Positions 1 to 9,721 are shown, counted from the stretch's first letter. The stretch: 64,000 nt of DNA from Clostridium sp. Ade.TY (GCF_000498355.1 NZ_AVSV01000011.1:1-64000); one strand, 5' to 3'. Translations and numbers: made by a program. Notes: generated by a model not told the origin, from the letters alone.

Positions 1-246
1 ATGATTTATATTAAAAGTCTCGTAACCACTAGGGTATATAACACCAGGTATAATTAAATACCGCGTTTGTTGACGTTATATTTTAAACTACTCCCTTTTA
101 AGAAGCTTATTAACTTGTTATATAAAGGATAATACTTAGATAGTTAAATGTCAATATTATAGTGAAATTTATAATGTTAAATGTACGTAAAAACTAATAT
201 ATATAATAATATTTATAAGTTTAACTGTTGCTGATTTTATGAAAAA
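1..246. other. Left-edge stretch without a recognised gene
   Basis: This AT-rich stretch lies downstream of the minus-strand DUF1622 gene. I see no open frame with a ribosome binding site, no convincing terminator and no RNA motif. It may hold the end of a transcript from outside the window. Confidence 0.4.
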
Positions 247-579
247 TTATTCTTTGCTAGATTCTAGTTCTTTATTTAAAAAGTATGAAATAACAGTTCT
301 AATAATAACTATTGATGCTAAAACTAATATGTCTTGAATAGATGGATTTAATATTGATTCTATAATATCTGCACAAATTAAAATTTCAAGTCCTAATAAA
401 ATATATGTACCTAGATAATTTTTTATTGTTGTAATTTTTTTTACTTTATTAAGTCTGTCTTTTTTTGTTAATTCCAATTTTATAAAAGCTACAAAAGCTA
501 AAAGAACTCCCCATACAATAATAAGTATTGAACAACAATTTAATATAAAAGTTAATGTTTCTAATATTTCTTTAAACAA
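247..579 (-). CDS. DUF1622 family small membrane protein
   Basis: 110-residue protein of the DUF1622 family; its function is not known. Hydrophobic segments lie at about residues 8-32 and 55-75, with a third at about 80-100. The family hallmark is the stretch ILLGLEILICADIIES (about residues 60-75), followed by a second hydrophobic block ending in Arg-Thr. A basic, Lys-rich loop (about 38-52) separates the first two helices and is probably cytoplasmic. The start appears to be a TTG preceded at good spacing by AAGGG; no ATG is available nearby. It is transcribed alone, divergently from the YfhO-like gene. Family identification is from sequence memory and fairly secure; any role is open. Confidence 0.75.
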   Translation of the reverse strand: MFKEILETLTFILNCCSILIIVWGVLLAFVAFIKLELTKKDRLNKVKKITTIKNYLGTYILLGLEILICADIIESILNPSIQDILVLASIVIIRTVISYFLNKELESSKE

Positions 580-769
580 ATTAATCCCTTCTTTTGTAAA
601 TGTTAGTTATTAAATAGAGTTATATTAATTATATATCATTTATAGTATAAAAAGGTGAATAAATATTTATTTAATAATAAAATAAATATTTTGAATTATA
701 AATATTTTAAATGTTAATAATTAAAATTGATAAATTAATCTAATTTTTATAATTCAGGAGAATATTTTC

Positions 770-3520
770 ATGAAATTAAAGAATAAAATAAAAGAATCAC
801 CAATAGTTATTTATACAATTATATTTCTAATTTTATTTTTAGCTTTTTACTTAATTTTTATTATATTAAATAAAAATATAATTTGGTTATCTGATGGTAT
901 AAATCAACATTATTCCATATTACATGATTTTAATGAGATGATTAGAAAATTTTTAAGTAATCCATCAGTTGGATTTAGTGAGTGGGATTGGTCTATAGGA
1001 TATGGAAGTGATGTTATTGGGACATATTCTTATTATATAATAGGAGATCCAATTTCATATTTATCATTATTATTTCCTTTAGATAAACTAGATTTAGCTT
1101 ACGATGTATTAATAGCACTTAGATTATACTTAGCAGGATTAGCTTTTATAATATACGTAAAAAGCTTAAAGTTTTCAAATAAAGGGGGAGTGTTAGGTGG
1201 ATTATCTTATGCTTTCTCAAGTTTTGTAATGATGACTGCAATTAGACATCCATACTTTATAAATCCATTAATTATATTGCCTATAGTATTCATAACAATA
1301 GATAAGTTAATAATAGATAAAAAGAAATATCTATTTTCATTAATGGTAGCAATTTCTATGATATCAAATTTTTATTTTTGTTATATGATTGCAATTATAA
1401 GTATAGTTTATGCCTTTATTAGATATTTTGATTATAAAAGATTTAGAGAAATAAAATTTAGTAAGTATTTATTTAATTTAATTATATATTTTTTTATAGG
1501 AATATTAATGTCTAGTATTATATTATTTCCAACATTATACTCAATATCTACTTCATCTAGAATAACAAGTGATAATACTCAAACAACAATATTGATATAT
1601 CCAATTGTATATTATATAAATTTAATATACTCTTCAATATCAAGTGGAAGTTATCCTTTTTGGACAATAATAACAGCGCCTATTTTAACATTTATTTTTT
1701 TACCTTTATTTTTTAGAAAAAGAAAAAAATATTTTATATATTTTTATATGTTAATAATTTTTTCTGTTATGACTTTGGTTCCCATATTTGGATCAATAAT
1801 GAATGGATTTTCATCAATCTCTAATAGGTGGACATTAATATTTGCATTTATAGCTAGTGTAATAATATGCATCGGCTTTGATGAGTTAAAAAATACAAAT
1901 AAAAAGGATTATTTATATGCAGTTTTTATATTAATATTTTATGGTATATTTGCATTTATAAAGATAGAATTACCTATAATAAAAAATGAAATGTTTCCAG
2001 TTTTATTTTGGGGAATGGTAATGATTTTTATAATTTTTTATTATTCAAGTAAGAACACTTCAATAGAGAAAAATAATAAATTTTTCATGTTTATACTTAT
2101 ACTACTTTCAATTAATATAGCTTTTAATAATTACTATAGATATAGTCCAAATGGTCAAAATTTATCAAAGCAATTTATAGAAAAAGGAGAATCTTTAAAA
2201 TATTATACTGAATCCTTTGGTGGAGCAGAGGAGTATATAAATGAAATGGATAATAGTTTTTATAGAATATCAAAAACTGATGATATATCACGTGCAAAAA
2301 CAAGAAATAATTCGTTAATATTAAATTATAATGGTATAGATTCTTATCTATCAGTAAATAATGGCTATATTTCTGAATTTTCTAGATCATTAAATAATAG
2401 ATCTTATACTCCTAATAGTCCAATAATTAATTTTGATAATAGATTTATAGTAAATAATATTATGGGAGTAAAATATTATATTGGATATAAGAATAAAGAT
2501 GCAAAGTTACATACATCAATCGAAAAAATACAGGATATAGGGAAATTTTCTGTATATAAAAATAAAAATGAAATGCCTTTTGCATATGTTTATAAAAATA
2601 TATTATCTGAAGATGAATTTAGTAGGTTAAATGGATTAGAAAAGGAAGAATCATTAGTATATGCAGCTTCAGTAAGTGATGGTAATAGAATTAGTAATAT
2701 AACTAATTTAAAATCAAGTATAGAAAGTTTAAAATTTGATACTAAAGGGACGACAGCAATTATAGAAGATAATAAAATTATAGTTAAATCACTAGAAGAT
2801 AAAATTGTTTTAAATTTAAAGGATAATAATTTTAGTAGTGGTGAAATTTACCTTGATATAGCTAATTTGAAATATAATCCATTATATAGTGACTTGAAAT
2901 CTAATAATAATTTAATTCAAAGATTAAAAGAAAAAATAAAACCTTTATTTAAATTTAATAAAGGAGATGAATTTTCTTTAAAAGCAGAATATGATGGTAA
3001 ACAAAAAAGTTTTAAACAGCCAGATTCTCTGGATGCATCTGGATATTTTAATATAGATTCTGTTCTTATTAATCTTGGATATTATAAAAATATGATAAAA
3101 GAAAATAATAAAATAACAATAAAATTTAATAAAATGGGAGAGTATAGTTTTGATTCTTTAAAAGTATTAAATCTACCAATTGATGAATATTTAGATGATC
3201 TTAGGAATCTTAAAAATAATAAAATGACTATAGAAAAAATGGATCAAGATATTGTTGTAGGTAATATAAATTCATACGAAGATGGAGTTATAATGTTTCA
3301 AATACCTTATTCAAAAGGATGGACTTTAAAAATAGATGGTGATATAGTAGAAACTTTTCCAGTAAATAAAGCTTTCTTAGGGGCTAATTTAAATAGTGGA
3401 GAACATAAAATAGAATTAACTTATAAGACTCCATTTTTAAGGATAGGAATAGTATGTACTTTAATAGGGTTAATTATATTTTTAATAACAATAATTTTAG
3501 ATAAAAAGCAAAAGAAATAA
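770..3520 (+). CDS. YfhO family multi-pass membrane protein
   Basis: 916-residue polytopic membrane protein resembling the YfhO family, which in other Firmicutes has a glycosyltransferase C-like fold and is linked to glycosylation of cell-envelope polymers. The first helix is at about residues 13-35. About ten further hydrophobic segments run to residue 450, followed by a long soluble, probably extracellular domain (about 460-885) and a final helix at about 890-912 with a Lys-rich tail. The stretch WLSDGINQHYS near the N-terminus is typical of the family's first outer loop. ATG with AGGAGA upstream. It is monocistronic, with no sugar-transfer genes next door, so the polymer it modifies cannot be inferred. 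Alternative: another GT-C type transferase. Confidence 0.8.
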   Translation: MKLKNKIKESPIVIYTIIFLILFLAFYLIFIILNKNIIWLSDGINQHYSILHDFNEMIRKFLSNPSVGFSEWDWSIGYGSDVIGTYSYYIIGDPISYLSLLFPLDKLDLAYDVLIALRLYLAGLAFIIYVKSLKFSNKGGVLGGLSYAFSSFVMMTAIRHPYFINPLIILPIVFITIDKLIIDKKKYLFSLMVAISMISNFYFCYMIAIISIVYAFIRYFDYKRFREIKFSKYLFNLIIYFFIGILMSSIILFPTLYSISTSSRITSDNTQTTILIYPIVYYINLIYSSISSGSYPFWTIITAPILTFIFLPLFFRKRKKYFIYFYMLIIFSVMTLVPIFGSIMNGFSSISNRWTLIFAFIASVIICIGFDELKNTNKKDYLYAVFILIFYGIFAFIKIELPIIKNEMFPVLFWGMVMIFIIFYYSSKNTSIEKNNKFFMFILILLSINIAFNNYYRYSPNGQNLSKQFIEKGESLKYYTESFGGAEEYINEMDNSFYRISKTDDISRAKTRNNSLILNYNGIDSYLSVNNGYISEFSRSLNNRSYTPNSPIINFDNRFIVNNIMGVKYYIGYKNKDAKLHTSIEKIQDIGKFSVYKNKNEMPFAYVYKNILSEDEFSRLNGLEKEESLVYAASVSDGNRISNITNLKSSIESLKFDTKGTTAIIEDNKIIVKSLEDKIVLNLKDNNFSSGEIYLDIANLKYNPLYSDLKSNNNLIQRLKEKIKPLFKFNKGDEFSLKAEYDGKQKSFKQPDSLDASGYFNIDSVLINLGYYKNMIKENNKITIKFNKMGEYSFDSLKVLNLPIDEYLDDLRNLKNNKMTIEKMDQDIVVGNINSYEDGVIMFQIPYSKGWTLKIDGDIVETFPVNKAFLGANLNSGEHKIELTYKTPFLRIGIVCTLIGLIIFLITIILDKKQKK

Positions 3521-3524
3521 AAAA

Positions 3525-3565
3525 TATCCCCAAAATTTAAACACTAATATTAAAGTTTGGGGATA
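3525..3565 (-). terminator. Terminator of the HxlR gene
   Basis: Stem TATCCCCAAA/TTTGGGGATA with a 21-nt loop. Read on the minus strand it is followed by a run of T, so it ends the HxlR transcript; it also lies just after the YfhO stop codon. Confidence 0.7.
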
Positions 3566-3570
3566 AATGA

Positions 3571-3921
3571 TTATAAAGGTTCATTTTTCAGTGAATAAAT
3601 TTGATTACCAAAATCCTCAAGTGCATGAAGTACTGGACATAATGATTTACCAAGTGGAGTTAATGTATATTCTACCTTTGGTGGTATTTCATTATATTGT
3701 TTTCTAGAAATTAATTTATTTTTACATAATTCATTTAGACTACGTGAAAGCATTATACTAGATATTCCTTCTAAATTTCTTTGAAGTTCATTAAACCTTA
3801 CTGTTTTTAACTTAGCAATTTCCCATAAAATTTGTAGTCGCCATTTTCCGTTAAGTATATTTAAAGCATATTTTATTGCAAATTCTCTTTTTGAATAATC
3901 CTTATTTAAATAATCGCTCAT
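3571..3921 (-). CDS. HxlR family winged-helix regulator
   Basis: 116-residue MarR-like HxlR/DUF24 transcription factor. The canonical block LNGKWRLQILWEI is at about residues 22-34, the recognition region with RFNELQR at about 42-48, and the family wing sequence VEYTLTPLGKSL at about 83-94. HxlR proteins are dimeric, and many sense quinones, aldehydes or other electrophiles through a Cys. Cys residues here are near positions 66 and 95. It is divergent from a ferredoxin-nitroreductase, the usual arrangement for local control, and a perfect inverted repeat lies just upstream of its start. The inducer is unknown. Confidence 0.9.
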   Translation of the reverse strand: MSDYLNKDYSKREFAIKYALNILNGKWRLQILWEIAKLKTVRFNELQRNLEGISSIMLSRSLNELCKNKLISRKQYNEIPPKVEYTLTPLGKSLCPVLHALEDFGNQIYSLKNEPL

Positions 3922-3935
3922 TAAATACCTCCATT

Positions 3936-3953
3936 ACTAACATTTTTGTTAGT
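3936..3953. promoter_or_regulatory. Inverted repeat, probable HxlR operator
   Basis: ACTAACA-TTTT-TGTTAGT, a perfect 7-bp dyad 14 bp upstream of the HxlR start codon, in the divergent intergenic space with the nitroreductase gene. Position and symmetry suggest the binding site of the adjacent regulator. Binding is inferred. Confidence 0.5.
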
Positions 3954-4095
3954 TGCTTAATAATTTTTCAGTACTTGTATTACTTTAATCAAATTACTAT
4001 AATAGCTTATAGAAAAAAAGTGTCATTGTAAAGCTAGCTATACAACTTTGTTATCTACAAAATAAAAATTATAATATGTTAAGGGAGAAAAAGTT

Positions 4096-4917
4096 ATGAT
4101 GAATGTGAATAAAGATAAATGTATAGGATGTAGTCTTTGTGCCAAAGATTGTATTGTTAATGATATTGAAATAATAGATGGAAAAGCAAATATAAAAAAC
4201 AAATCTTGTATAAAATGTGGACATTGTATAGCTATATGCCCAAAGAAGGCTGTATCAACAGATGAGTATGATATGGAAGAAGTAAAAGAGTTTAATAAAG
4301 ATTCATTTAATATAGATTCAGAAAACTTATTAAACTTTATTAAGTTTAGAAGATCAATTAGAAGTTTTAAAGATAAGGATATAGAAGATGAAAAAATATT
4401 AAAAATTATAGAAGCAGGAAGATTTACTCAAACAGGAAGCAATATGCAAAATGTTTCTTATGTAGTAATAAAAGATAAAATAAATGAAATTAGAGAACTG
4501 GCTTTAGAAAGTCTTAAAGAAGCTGGAGAACATTTACTTAATAATTTAAGTGAAGAAAATGCTTATTATGAAAGATATGCTAAAATGTGGATAGATATGT
4601 ACAATGAACATAAAAATAATCCTAATAGCATTGATAGATTGTTTTTTAAAGCACCAGTTGTAATTTTAGTTGTATCAGATTCACAAGTAAATGGAGCACT
4701 TGCATCATCAAATATGGAGCTTATGGTTGATTCATTAGGTCTTGGAACTTTTTTTAGTGGATTTTTTATAAGAGCTATTCAAGGAAATAAAAAGATGCTA
4801 GATTTACTTGGACTTAAAGAATATGATCAAATAGTTACTTGTATGGTTATTGGATATCCAAATAAAAAATATTTAAGAACTGTACCAAGAAAAAAGCCAC
4901 AAATAATATGGAAATAA
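4096..4917 (+). CDS. Ferredoxin-domain nitroreductase family protein
   Basis: 273-residue fusion of two 4Fe-4S motifs (CIGCSLCAKDC at about residues 9-19 and CIKCGHCIAICP at about 39-50) with an FMN-dependent nitroreductase domain (about 78-255). The nitroreductase part starts with the typical RRSIRSF motif, whose Arg residues bind the FMN phosphate. The fusion suggests ferredoxin-type electrons reduce FMN and then an organic substrate such as a nitro compound or quinone. Tandem ATG codons follow GGGAGA. The divergent HxlR regulator is consistent with induction by an electrophile. Substrate not determinable from sequence. Confidence 0.88.
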   Translation: MMNVNKDKCIGCSLCAKDCIVNDIEIIDGKANIKNKSCIKCGHCIAICPKKAVSTDEYDMEEVKEFNKDSFNIDSENLLNFIKFRRSIRSFKDKDIEDEKILKIIEAGRFTQTGSNMQNVSYVVIKDKINEIRELALESLKEAGEHLLNNLSEENAYYERYAKMWIDMYNEHKNNPNSIDRLFFKAPVVILVVSDSQVNGALASSNMELMVDSLGLGTFFSGFFIRAIQGNKKMLDLLGLKEYDQIVTCMVIGYPNKKYLRTVPRKKPQIIWK

Positions 4918-4948
4918 AATCCAATAACTTGTATTAAAAGTTTTAATA

Positions 4949-4986
4949 AAAATGTATAGCTTAATTTATTTTAAGCTATACATTTT
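4949..4986. terminator. Bidirectional terminator
   Basis: Stem AAAATGTATAGCTTAA and its complement with a 6-nt loop, between the convergent nitroreductase and DedA genes. A T-rich tail is present on the plus strand and A-rich on the other, so it can serve both. Confidence 0.75.
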
Positions 4987-4990
4987 ATTT

Positions 4991-5605
4991 TTATTGTCTT
5001 CTTTTCTTTGAAGTTTTTTTGTATAAAAGATATATACAAGCTACAATTATTAATCCTATAACAACAAAACTATAGTCCTTAAGTATTTGGCTAATAAGTG
5101 CTGTATTTTCTCCAAGAAAATATCCTATAACTATTAATAATGTATTCCATAAAACTATTCCACCTAATGAATATAAAATAAATGGAACAATATTAAATTT
5201 CAATGTTCCAACAACTAATGAAATATAAGTTCTTGTAAGTGGAACTAAACGAGTTAAGAAAACAGATGATTTTTCATATTTCATTATAAAGTGATTTATT
5301 TTATTTATACTTTTTCGTGAACTTGGAAATTTTCTTTGAAGTGATTCTAATATTAATGAGCCTCCAAAGTATCCTAGAGCGTAACAAGTAAGAGAACCTA
5401 ATATACCAGCAATTACACTAACTAATATAGCTGAAATCAAAGAAATATTTCCTGTTGCAGCAAGTAATCCTACAAAAGGAAGTAATACTTCACTAGGTAA
5501 TGGCAAACAAGCATATTCTAAAAATACTGCTACAAATACTCCTATGTAACCAAAGTTATCTATTAAAGAAACTATAGTATCAACAAAATTATTTAAAATG
5601 TCCAT
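4991..5605 (-). CDS. DedA family membrane protein
   Basis: 204-residue DedA/SNARE-associated (VTT domain) protein. DedA proteins are membrane proteins; several family members have been shown to act in undecaprenyl-phosphate or phospholipid flipping, and which subgroup this one belongs to is not evident. Visible features are the N-terminal GYIGVFVAVFLEY segment, the E/P-rich re-entrant motif PLPSEVLLPFVG (about residues 36-47), a conserved Arg in FLTRLVPLTRTYIS (about 116-129) and a Gly-rich C-terminal re-entrant stretch. It ends in a basic tail. It has its own ribosome binding site (GGAGG) and appears monocistronic. Confidence 0.9.
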   Translation of the reverse strand: MDILNNFVDTIVSLIDNFGYIGVFVAVFLEYACLPLPSEVLLPFVGLLAATGNISLISAILVSVIAGILGSLTCYALGYFGGSLILESLQRKFPSSRKSINKINHFIMKYEKSSVFLTRLVPLTRTYISLVVGTLKFNIVPFILYSLGGIVLWNTLLIVIGYFLGENTALISQILKDYSFVVIGLIIVACIYLLYKKTSKKRRQ

Positions 5606-5711
5606 AGTTAATCCTCCATATATATATTATGAAAAGTATAGCTTTTATATGTTAAAAATAAGTTAGATTAAGGTTAAGAATAATTAATTTATATTACTAT
5701 TATTAATATTT

Positions 5712-5730
5712 TAAACATTTGTAAACATTT
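5712..5730 (+). promoter_or_regulatory. Direct repeats, probable response-regulator box
   Basis: Two TAAACATTT copies with a 10-bp period (5712-5720 and 5722-5730), about 45 bp upstream of a TATAAT at 5765-5770 that precedes the two-component operon. Tandem direct repeats one helical turn apart are the usual target of OmpR/PhoB-type dimers, so this may be an autoregulatory site. Inference from position and spacing. Confidence 0.5.
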
Positions 5731-5807
5731 TAAAAGAAGATTAAAATATTAAAAAAAATATTGATATAATCTAGTGTGGATAAAATTTATAAAAAGGAGG
5801 TATTATA

Positions 5808-6482
5808 ATGAAAATTTTGGTTGTTGATGATGAAATTAGTATATTGAAAATGTTAAAAATAACTTTAGAAGTTGCAGGATATGAAGTTTTATTAGCTGAA
5901 AATGCTGTATCTGCGTTAGATGTTATTTTAACTGATTTACCAGATATAATAATTTTAGATGCAATGCTTCCTGATATTGATGGATTTGATTTAATTCCTA
6001 AAATTAAAAAAATCAAAGATATTCCTATAATTATGTTAACAGCTAAATGTAATATGAGTGATAAACTTTTAGGATTACAGTTAGGTGCTGATGATTACAT
6101 AACAAAACCATTTAATAGTACAGAACTTTTATTAAGAATAAACATAATAAAAAAGCGTAGTTTAGATAATAAAGTAAAAAATGAAGATGAGGAATTAATA
6201 GTAGGAGATCTTAAGTTATTTTTAAAGGAAAAAAAGCTTTCAATAAATGGAGAATATATTGATTTAACATATAAAGAATTTCAAATATTAAGTTATTTAT
6301 CTAAAAATCATGGAAAAGTTTTTACTAGAGATGAACTATTAATAAAAATATGGGGATATGATTTTGAGGGAACAACAAGAACTGTAGATATGCTTATACA
6401 AAGATTAAGAAAGAAATTAGGCAATTATCAAAGTTATATAAAAACTATTTATGGATTAGGATATAAGATAGATGCAGATTAA
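5808..6482 (+). CDS. OmpR-family response regulator
   Basis: 224-residue DNA-binding response regulator. The receiver domain (about 1-115) has acidic residues D7/D8, the phospho-acceptor D51 in IIILDAMLPD, and Lys in YITKPF. The C-terminal winged helix (about 130-222) carries the family pattern GYDFEGTTRTVDMLIQRLRK. AAGGAGG lies at ideal distance from the ATG. The stop codon overlaps the start of the histidine kinase gene by 11 nt, so the pair is translationally coupled. Given the downstream binding protein and organophosphate antiporter, I infer it controls phosphate-ester uptake; direct repeats upstream of its promoter suggest autoregulation. Confidence 0.95.
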   Translation: MKILVVDDEISILKMLKITLEVAGYEVLLAENAVSALDVILTDLPDIIILDAMLPDIDGFDLIPKIKKIKDIPIIMLTAKCNMSDKLLGLQLGADDYITKPFNSTELLLRINIIKKRSLDNKVKNEDEELIVGDLKLFLKEKKLSINGEYIDLTYKEFQILSYLSKNHGKVFTRDELLIKIWGYDFEGTTRTVDMLIQRLRKKLGNYQSYIKTIYGLGYKIDAD

Positions 6483-7863
6483 GAAATTAAGTATAAAAAG
6501 AAAAATAGTTATAACTAGTATTTTTATTTTAGTTCCTATAATTATTTGTATTTGTATAATAACTTTTAGAATATTAACGACTAATTTATTGAATAGTTCA
6601 GTAAACTCATTAATTGCTGATAGTAAATCAGCGCAAATATATATAGAAAATATAATTAGGGAAAACAAAGATGAAAATATAGATACTATAATAAAAGATT
6701 ATGCTCCATACATATGTAATGAATTAAAAGAAAGATTTGGTTTTAGGGTTCAGTTTTTTGATAATTCTAATAAATTAATCTATGATACAACAGATAATAA
6801 AGATATTTTAAGGTATTACAATGATATAAATGAAGCATCAAATGGAAATAAGGCATATACTCTAGAAAAAATAGATGGAGTTCCATATATTTTTATATCA
6901 TCACCAATATTTTATGATGATAATACATGTGGCGTTGTTAGATTTATTTTTAAAGATATTCAAACATATACAATTGTGAGACAAGCATTTTATATTGTTT
7001 TAATTGTAGCAGTAGTATTTATGTTAATTGGAATAATATTATTTTATACATTTGCAAAAAAAATAACAAATCCTTTAATTAAGCTTACTGATTATTCAAA
7101 AAAAATATCTAAAGGAAATTATGAAGAGAGAATAAATATAGAAAGTGGCGATGAACTTGAAGTGTTGGCAACAACATTTAATGAAATGAGTGAAAATATA
7201 AACATATATATAGAAGAAATTAAAAAGGCTTATAAAAATCAAAAAGAATTTTTTGATAATATATCTCATGAGTTTAGAACGCCATTAACTTCTATAATTG
7301 GATTTTCATATATATTACCTAAAATACATGATGAGGAACAATTAAAAGAAAGTTCAGACTGTATAAGACAAGAGGGTGAAAGACTTCTTGATTTAGTAAA
7401 TGAAATATTAGCAATAGCTAAAAATGAAAAGGAATCTTTTCAGATTAATAAAGAGTTTATTAATATAAAAAAAATATTAGATGAATGTGTTTCTATATTA
7501 AAGCCTAGATTTGATAATTATCATATAATTGTTGAAAGTAATTATAATATACATTTTGTATATGGAGATTATAATAAGACAAAACAAGTTTTTTTAAATA
7601 TTTTAGATAATGCTATAAAATATAGTGGCTGTGAAATATTAACAATTAATTCTAAAAATTATAATGATAAATTTGAAGTAGTAATAAGAGATGATGGTAT
7701 AGGTTTTGATACAAGTAACCCTATAAGTGAAAAGAGTACAGGCTTTGGACTAAATATATGTAAAGATATAATGAAAAATCAAAATGGTGATTTTTATGTA
7801 GAAAGTGAAATGTACTCAGGAACAGTATGTAAAATTACATTTTATAAGTACTATTCCAAATAA
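6472..7863 (+). CDS. Sensor histidine kinase
   Basis: 463-residue membrane kinase. Transmembrane helices at about 10-34 and 166-191 enclose an extracytoplasmic sensor of about 130 residues. A HAMP linker follows (about 190-242). The phospho-accepting His266 is in SHEFRTPLTS, the N box is FLNILDNAIKYS, and the G boxes are RDDGIGF and GFGLNI. It overlaps the response regulator gene, and the next two genes encode membrane-anchored extracytoplasmic proteins that could supply its signal, as PgtC does for the Salmonella Pgt system. The ligand is not evident. Confidence 0.95.
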   Translation: MQIKKLSIKRKIVITSIFILVPIIICICIITFRILTTNLLNSSVNSLIADSKSAQIYIENIIRENKDENIDTIIKDYAPYICNELKERFGFRVQFFDNSNKLIYDTTDNKDILRYYNDINEASNGNKAYTLEKIDGVPYIFISSPIFYDDNTCGVVRFIFKDIQTYTIVRQAFYIVLIVAVVFMLIGIILFYTFAKKITNPLIKLTDYSKKISKGNYEERINIESGDELEVLATTFNEMSENINIYIEEIKKAYKNQKEFFDNISHEFRTPLTSIIGFSYILPKIHDEEQLKESSDCIRQEGERLLDLVNEILAIAKNEKESFQINKEFINIKKILDECVSILKPRFDNYHIIVESNYNIHFVYGDYNKTKQVFLNILDNAIKYSGCEILTINSKNYNDKFEVVIRDDGIGFDTSNPISEKSTGFGLNICKDIMKNQNGDFYVESEMYSGTVCKITFYKYYSK

Positions 7864-7883
7864 TTTTATGAAGGGATATGAAC

Positions 7884-8663
7884 ATGAAAAAATATAGTAT
7901 ATTTTTTATAGTTTCTATTTTTATAGTAACTATAATAACATTAATGTTTTTTAGAACTAATTCTAATACAGTTTATGGGAGAACTTTTGTTGTAGAAGAT
8001 AAAGAAACTGCAATAAAATCTTTAAATATTTCTATACCAAAACAAATAGTAATACATACAAATTTTTATAGAAATACAATTATTACAAGCAAACTAGAAA
8101 TAGATGAAATATTAGATTTAATAAATACAATAAAAACTTCTTCATCAAAAGATAATGTAATACTTGAAAGCAAAAATTCATCATATACAATAATGGGAAA
8201 AATAATATATAACAATAAAGTAGATGAGTTTTCATTAAATAATAAGCTTGTTTTTGATAATCATATTTATAATTCAAATTCATATTTAATAAATAGCTTA
8301 CATAAAAAACTTATTAATTATTTTAATACATATGAACATTTAATTGACATATTAAACACAAATGAATCAAATGTACTTTATGAAGGCAATAATAAAAGTT
8401 TTTATTTAAACAAAAATGAGCAAAAAAAACTTGCAAGAAGTTTATCAAAGTTAAAATTAATGAATGATGAGACTAAACTAAATAAAGTAAAAATAGAAGA
8501 TAAAAAGCTTTATACATTAAAAATAAAGATAAATAAAAATATAAATAATAAAACTAATAATTTAATATTCATTGATGTTTATAAAGGATATGTTGCAATT
8601 CAGTTTTTAGCTGATGATAATGGTAAGAAAATATATATGGAAGGGAATATATATGAAAATTAA
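7884..8663 (+). CDS. Membrane-anchored extracytoplasmic protein, DUF3919-like
   Basis: About 259 residues: an N-terminal membrane anchor (about residues 5-23) and a soluble Lys/Asn-rich domain with no catalytic motif that I can name. It resembles the DUF3919 family of clostridia. The second in-frame ATG (7884) is chosen because AAGGG lies 8 nt upstream; the first at 7878 is too close. It sits between the histidine kinase and the PgtC-like protein and overlaps the latter by 11 nt, so it is co-translated with the sensing module. A role as accessory sensor is possible but is inference from context only. Confidence 0.7.
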   Translation: MKKYSIFFIVSIFIVTIITLMFFRTNSNTVYGRTFVVEDKETAIKSLNISIPKQIVIHTNFYRNTIITSKLEIDEILDLINTIKTSSSKDNVILESKNSSYTIMGKIIYNNKVDEFSLNNKLVFDNHIYNSNSYLINSLHKKLINYFNTYEHLIDILNTNESNVLYEGNNKSFYLNKNEQKKLARSLSKLKLMNDETKLNKVKIEDKKLYTLKIKINKNINNKTNNLIFIDVYKGYVAIQFLADDNGKKIYMEGNIYEN

Positions 8664-9660
8664 AATAAATAAAAAAAGTAAAATAATAGTTGCCTTTGGT
8701 GTGTTGATTTTTATATTAATTATAGGAATAGTTTATTTCGATAATATTAGTAAAAAATCAACTCCAGATCTTAATGGTAAGCATATTGTTGTTTATTCAT
8801 GTCTTAGAGAAGAGGAAACTAAAGCCATATTAGAATTATTTAAAAGTAAAACAAATTGTTCATATGAGTATATACAACTTCCAACACAAGAGGCTATTTC
8901 AAGAATAGAAGATGAAAAAAACTCTCCTAAGGCAGATATATTTTTAAGTGGAACTAAATTAAGCTTACAAAAGTTAGATAAGATAGATTCAATAAAAAGA
9001 TATGTATCTAAAAATAGTAGAGGATTACCGGATGAATTTAAATCTTCAAATGGTAAATGGGTTGCTTTTGAAGTACATCCTTTTTCAATTGTAATAAATA
9101 AAAATGTTTGGGAAAAAGATTTTAAAGATACTCCATTACCAAAAAGTTTTGAAGATTTAAAAAATCCTAAATTTAAAGGGAAAATAGTATTACCAAATCC
9201 ATTAACATCAGGAACAGGATATAGTTTTATAAATTACTTAAATGAATATTTAGGTGACGAAAAATATAAAGATATAATAAAAAAAATAAAAGATAACACA
9301 GGATTATTATCAACTAGAGGGTATAATGTAGTGCAAAATGTTGCATCAGGGGAATATCCTATAGGAATATCATATTTAAGTAATATAAAATTAATGGAAA
9401 AGACAGTATCTAATCTAATTGTAATAACTCCTAAAAATGTTGGAGTAGATTTGCATGGGGTTGGAATAATAAATAAAAAAGATAATTTAGATGCAGAAGA
9501 AGCATTTGTTGATTTTATTATTTCAAAGGAAACACAGGAAAAACTTAAAGATATTTCTTTTGCATATCCAGTTTTAGATTATAAAAATTTAAATAATTAC
9601 TCAATTATTAAAAACCAAAATAATGAAGATATTGCAATTGATACATGGAAAAAATCATAA
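8653..9660 (+). CDS. Membrane-anchored solute-binding protein, PgtC-like
   Basis: 335-residue extracellular binding protein of the Fe(3+)/polyamine/PgtC type. It has an N-terminal membrane anchor (about residues 10-30, no lipobox Cys) and a two-lobed domain beginning IVVYSCLREEET and containing the family motif LPNPLTSGTGYSF (about 180-192). The start at 8653 is chosen over the upstream ATG at 8614 because GGAAGGG is correctly spaced and the protein then begins at the anchor. No ABC permease or ATPase follows. With the two-component genes upstream and an antiporter downstream, it fits a sensor subunit as in Salmonella Pgt or staphylococcal Hpt systems rather than an uptake subunit. Confidence 0.8.
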   Translation: MKIKINKKSKIIVAFGVLIFILIIGIVYFDNISKKSTPDLNGKHIVVYSCLREEETKAILELFKSKTNCSYEYIQLPTQEAISRIEDEKNSPKADIFLSGTKLSLQKLDKIDSIKRYVSKNSRGLPDEFKSSNGKWVAFEVHPFSIVINKNVWEKDFKDTPLPKSFEDLKNPKFKGKIVLPNPLTSGTGYSFINYLNEYLGDEKYKDIIKKIKDNTGLLSTRGYNVVQNVASGEYPIGISYLSNIKLMEKTVSNLIVITPKNVGVDLHGVGIINKKDNLDAEEAFVDFIISKETQEKLKDISFAYPVLDYKNLNNYSIIKNQNNEDIAIDTWKKS

Positions 9661-9670
9661 AGAATATATA

Positions 9671-9716
9671 AAAACATCACAAATTGTTACATTTCTAATA
9701 TATTTGTGATGTTTTT
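9671..9716 (+). terminator. Terminator after the sensing operon
   Basis: Stem AAAACATCACAAA/TTTGTGATGTTTT with a long loop and a T run. It separates the two-component/binding-protein operon from the antiporter gene, which must then have its own promoter. Confidence 0.75.
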
Positions 9717-9721
9717 CTAAT

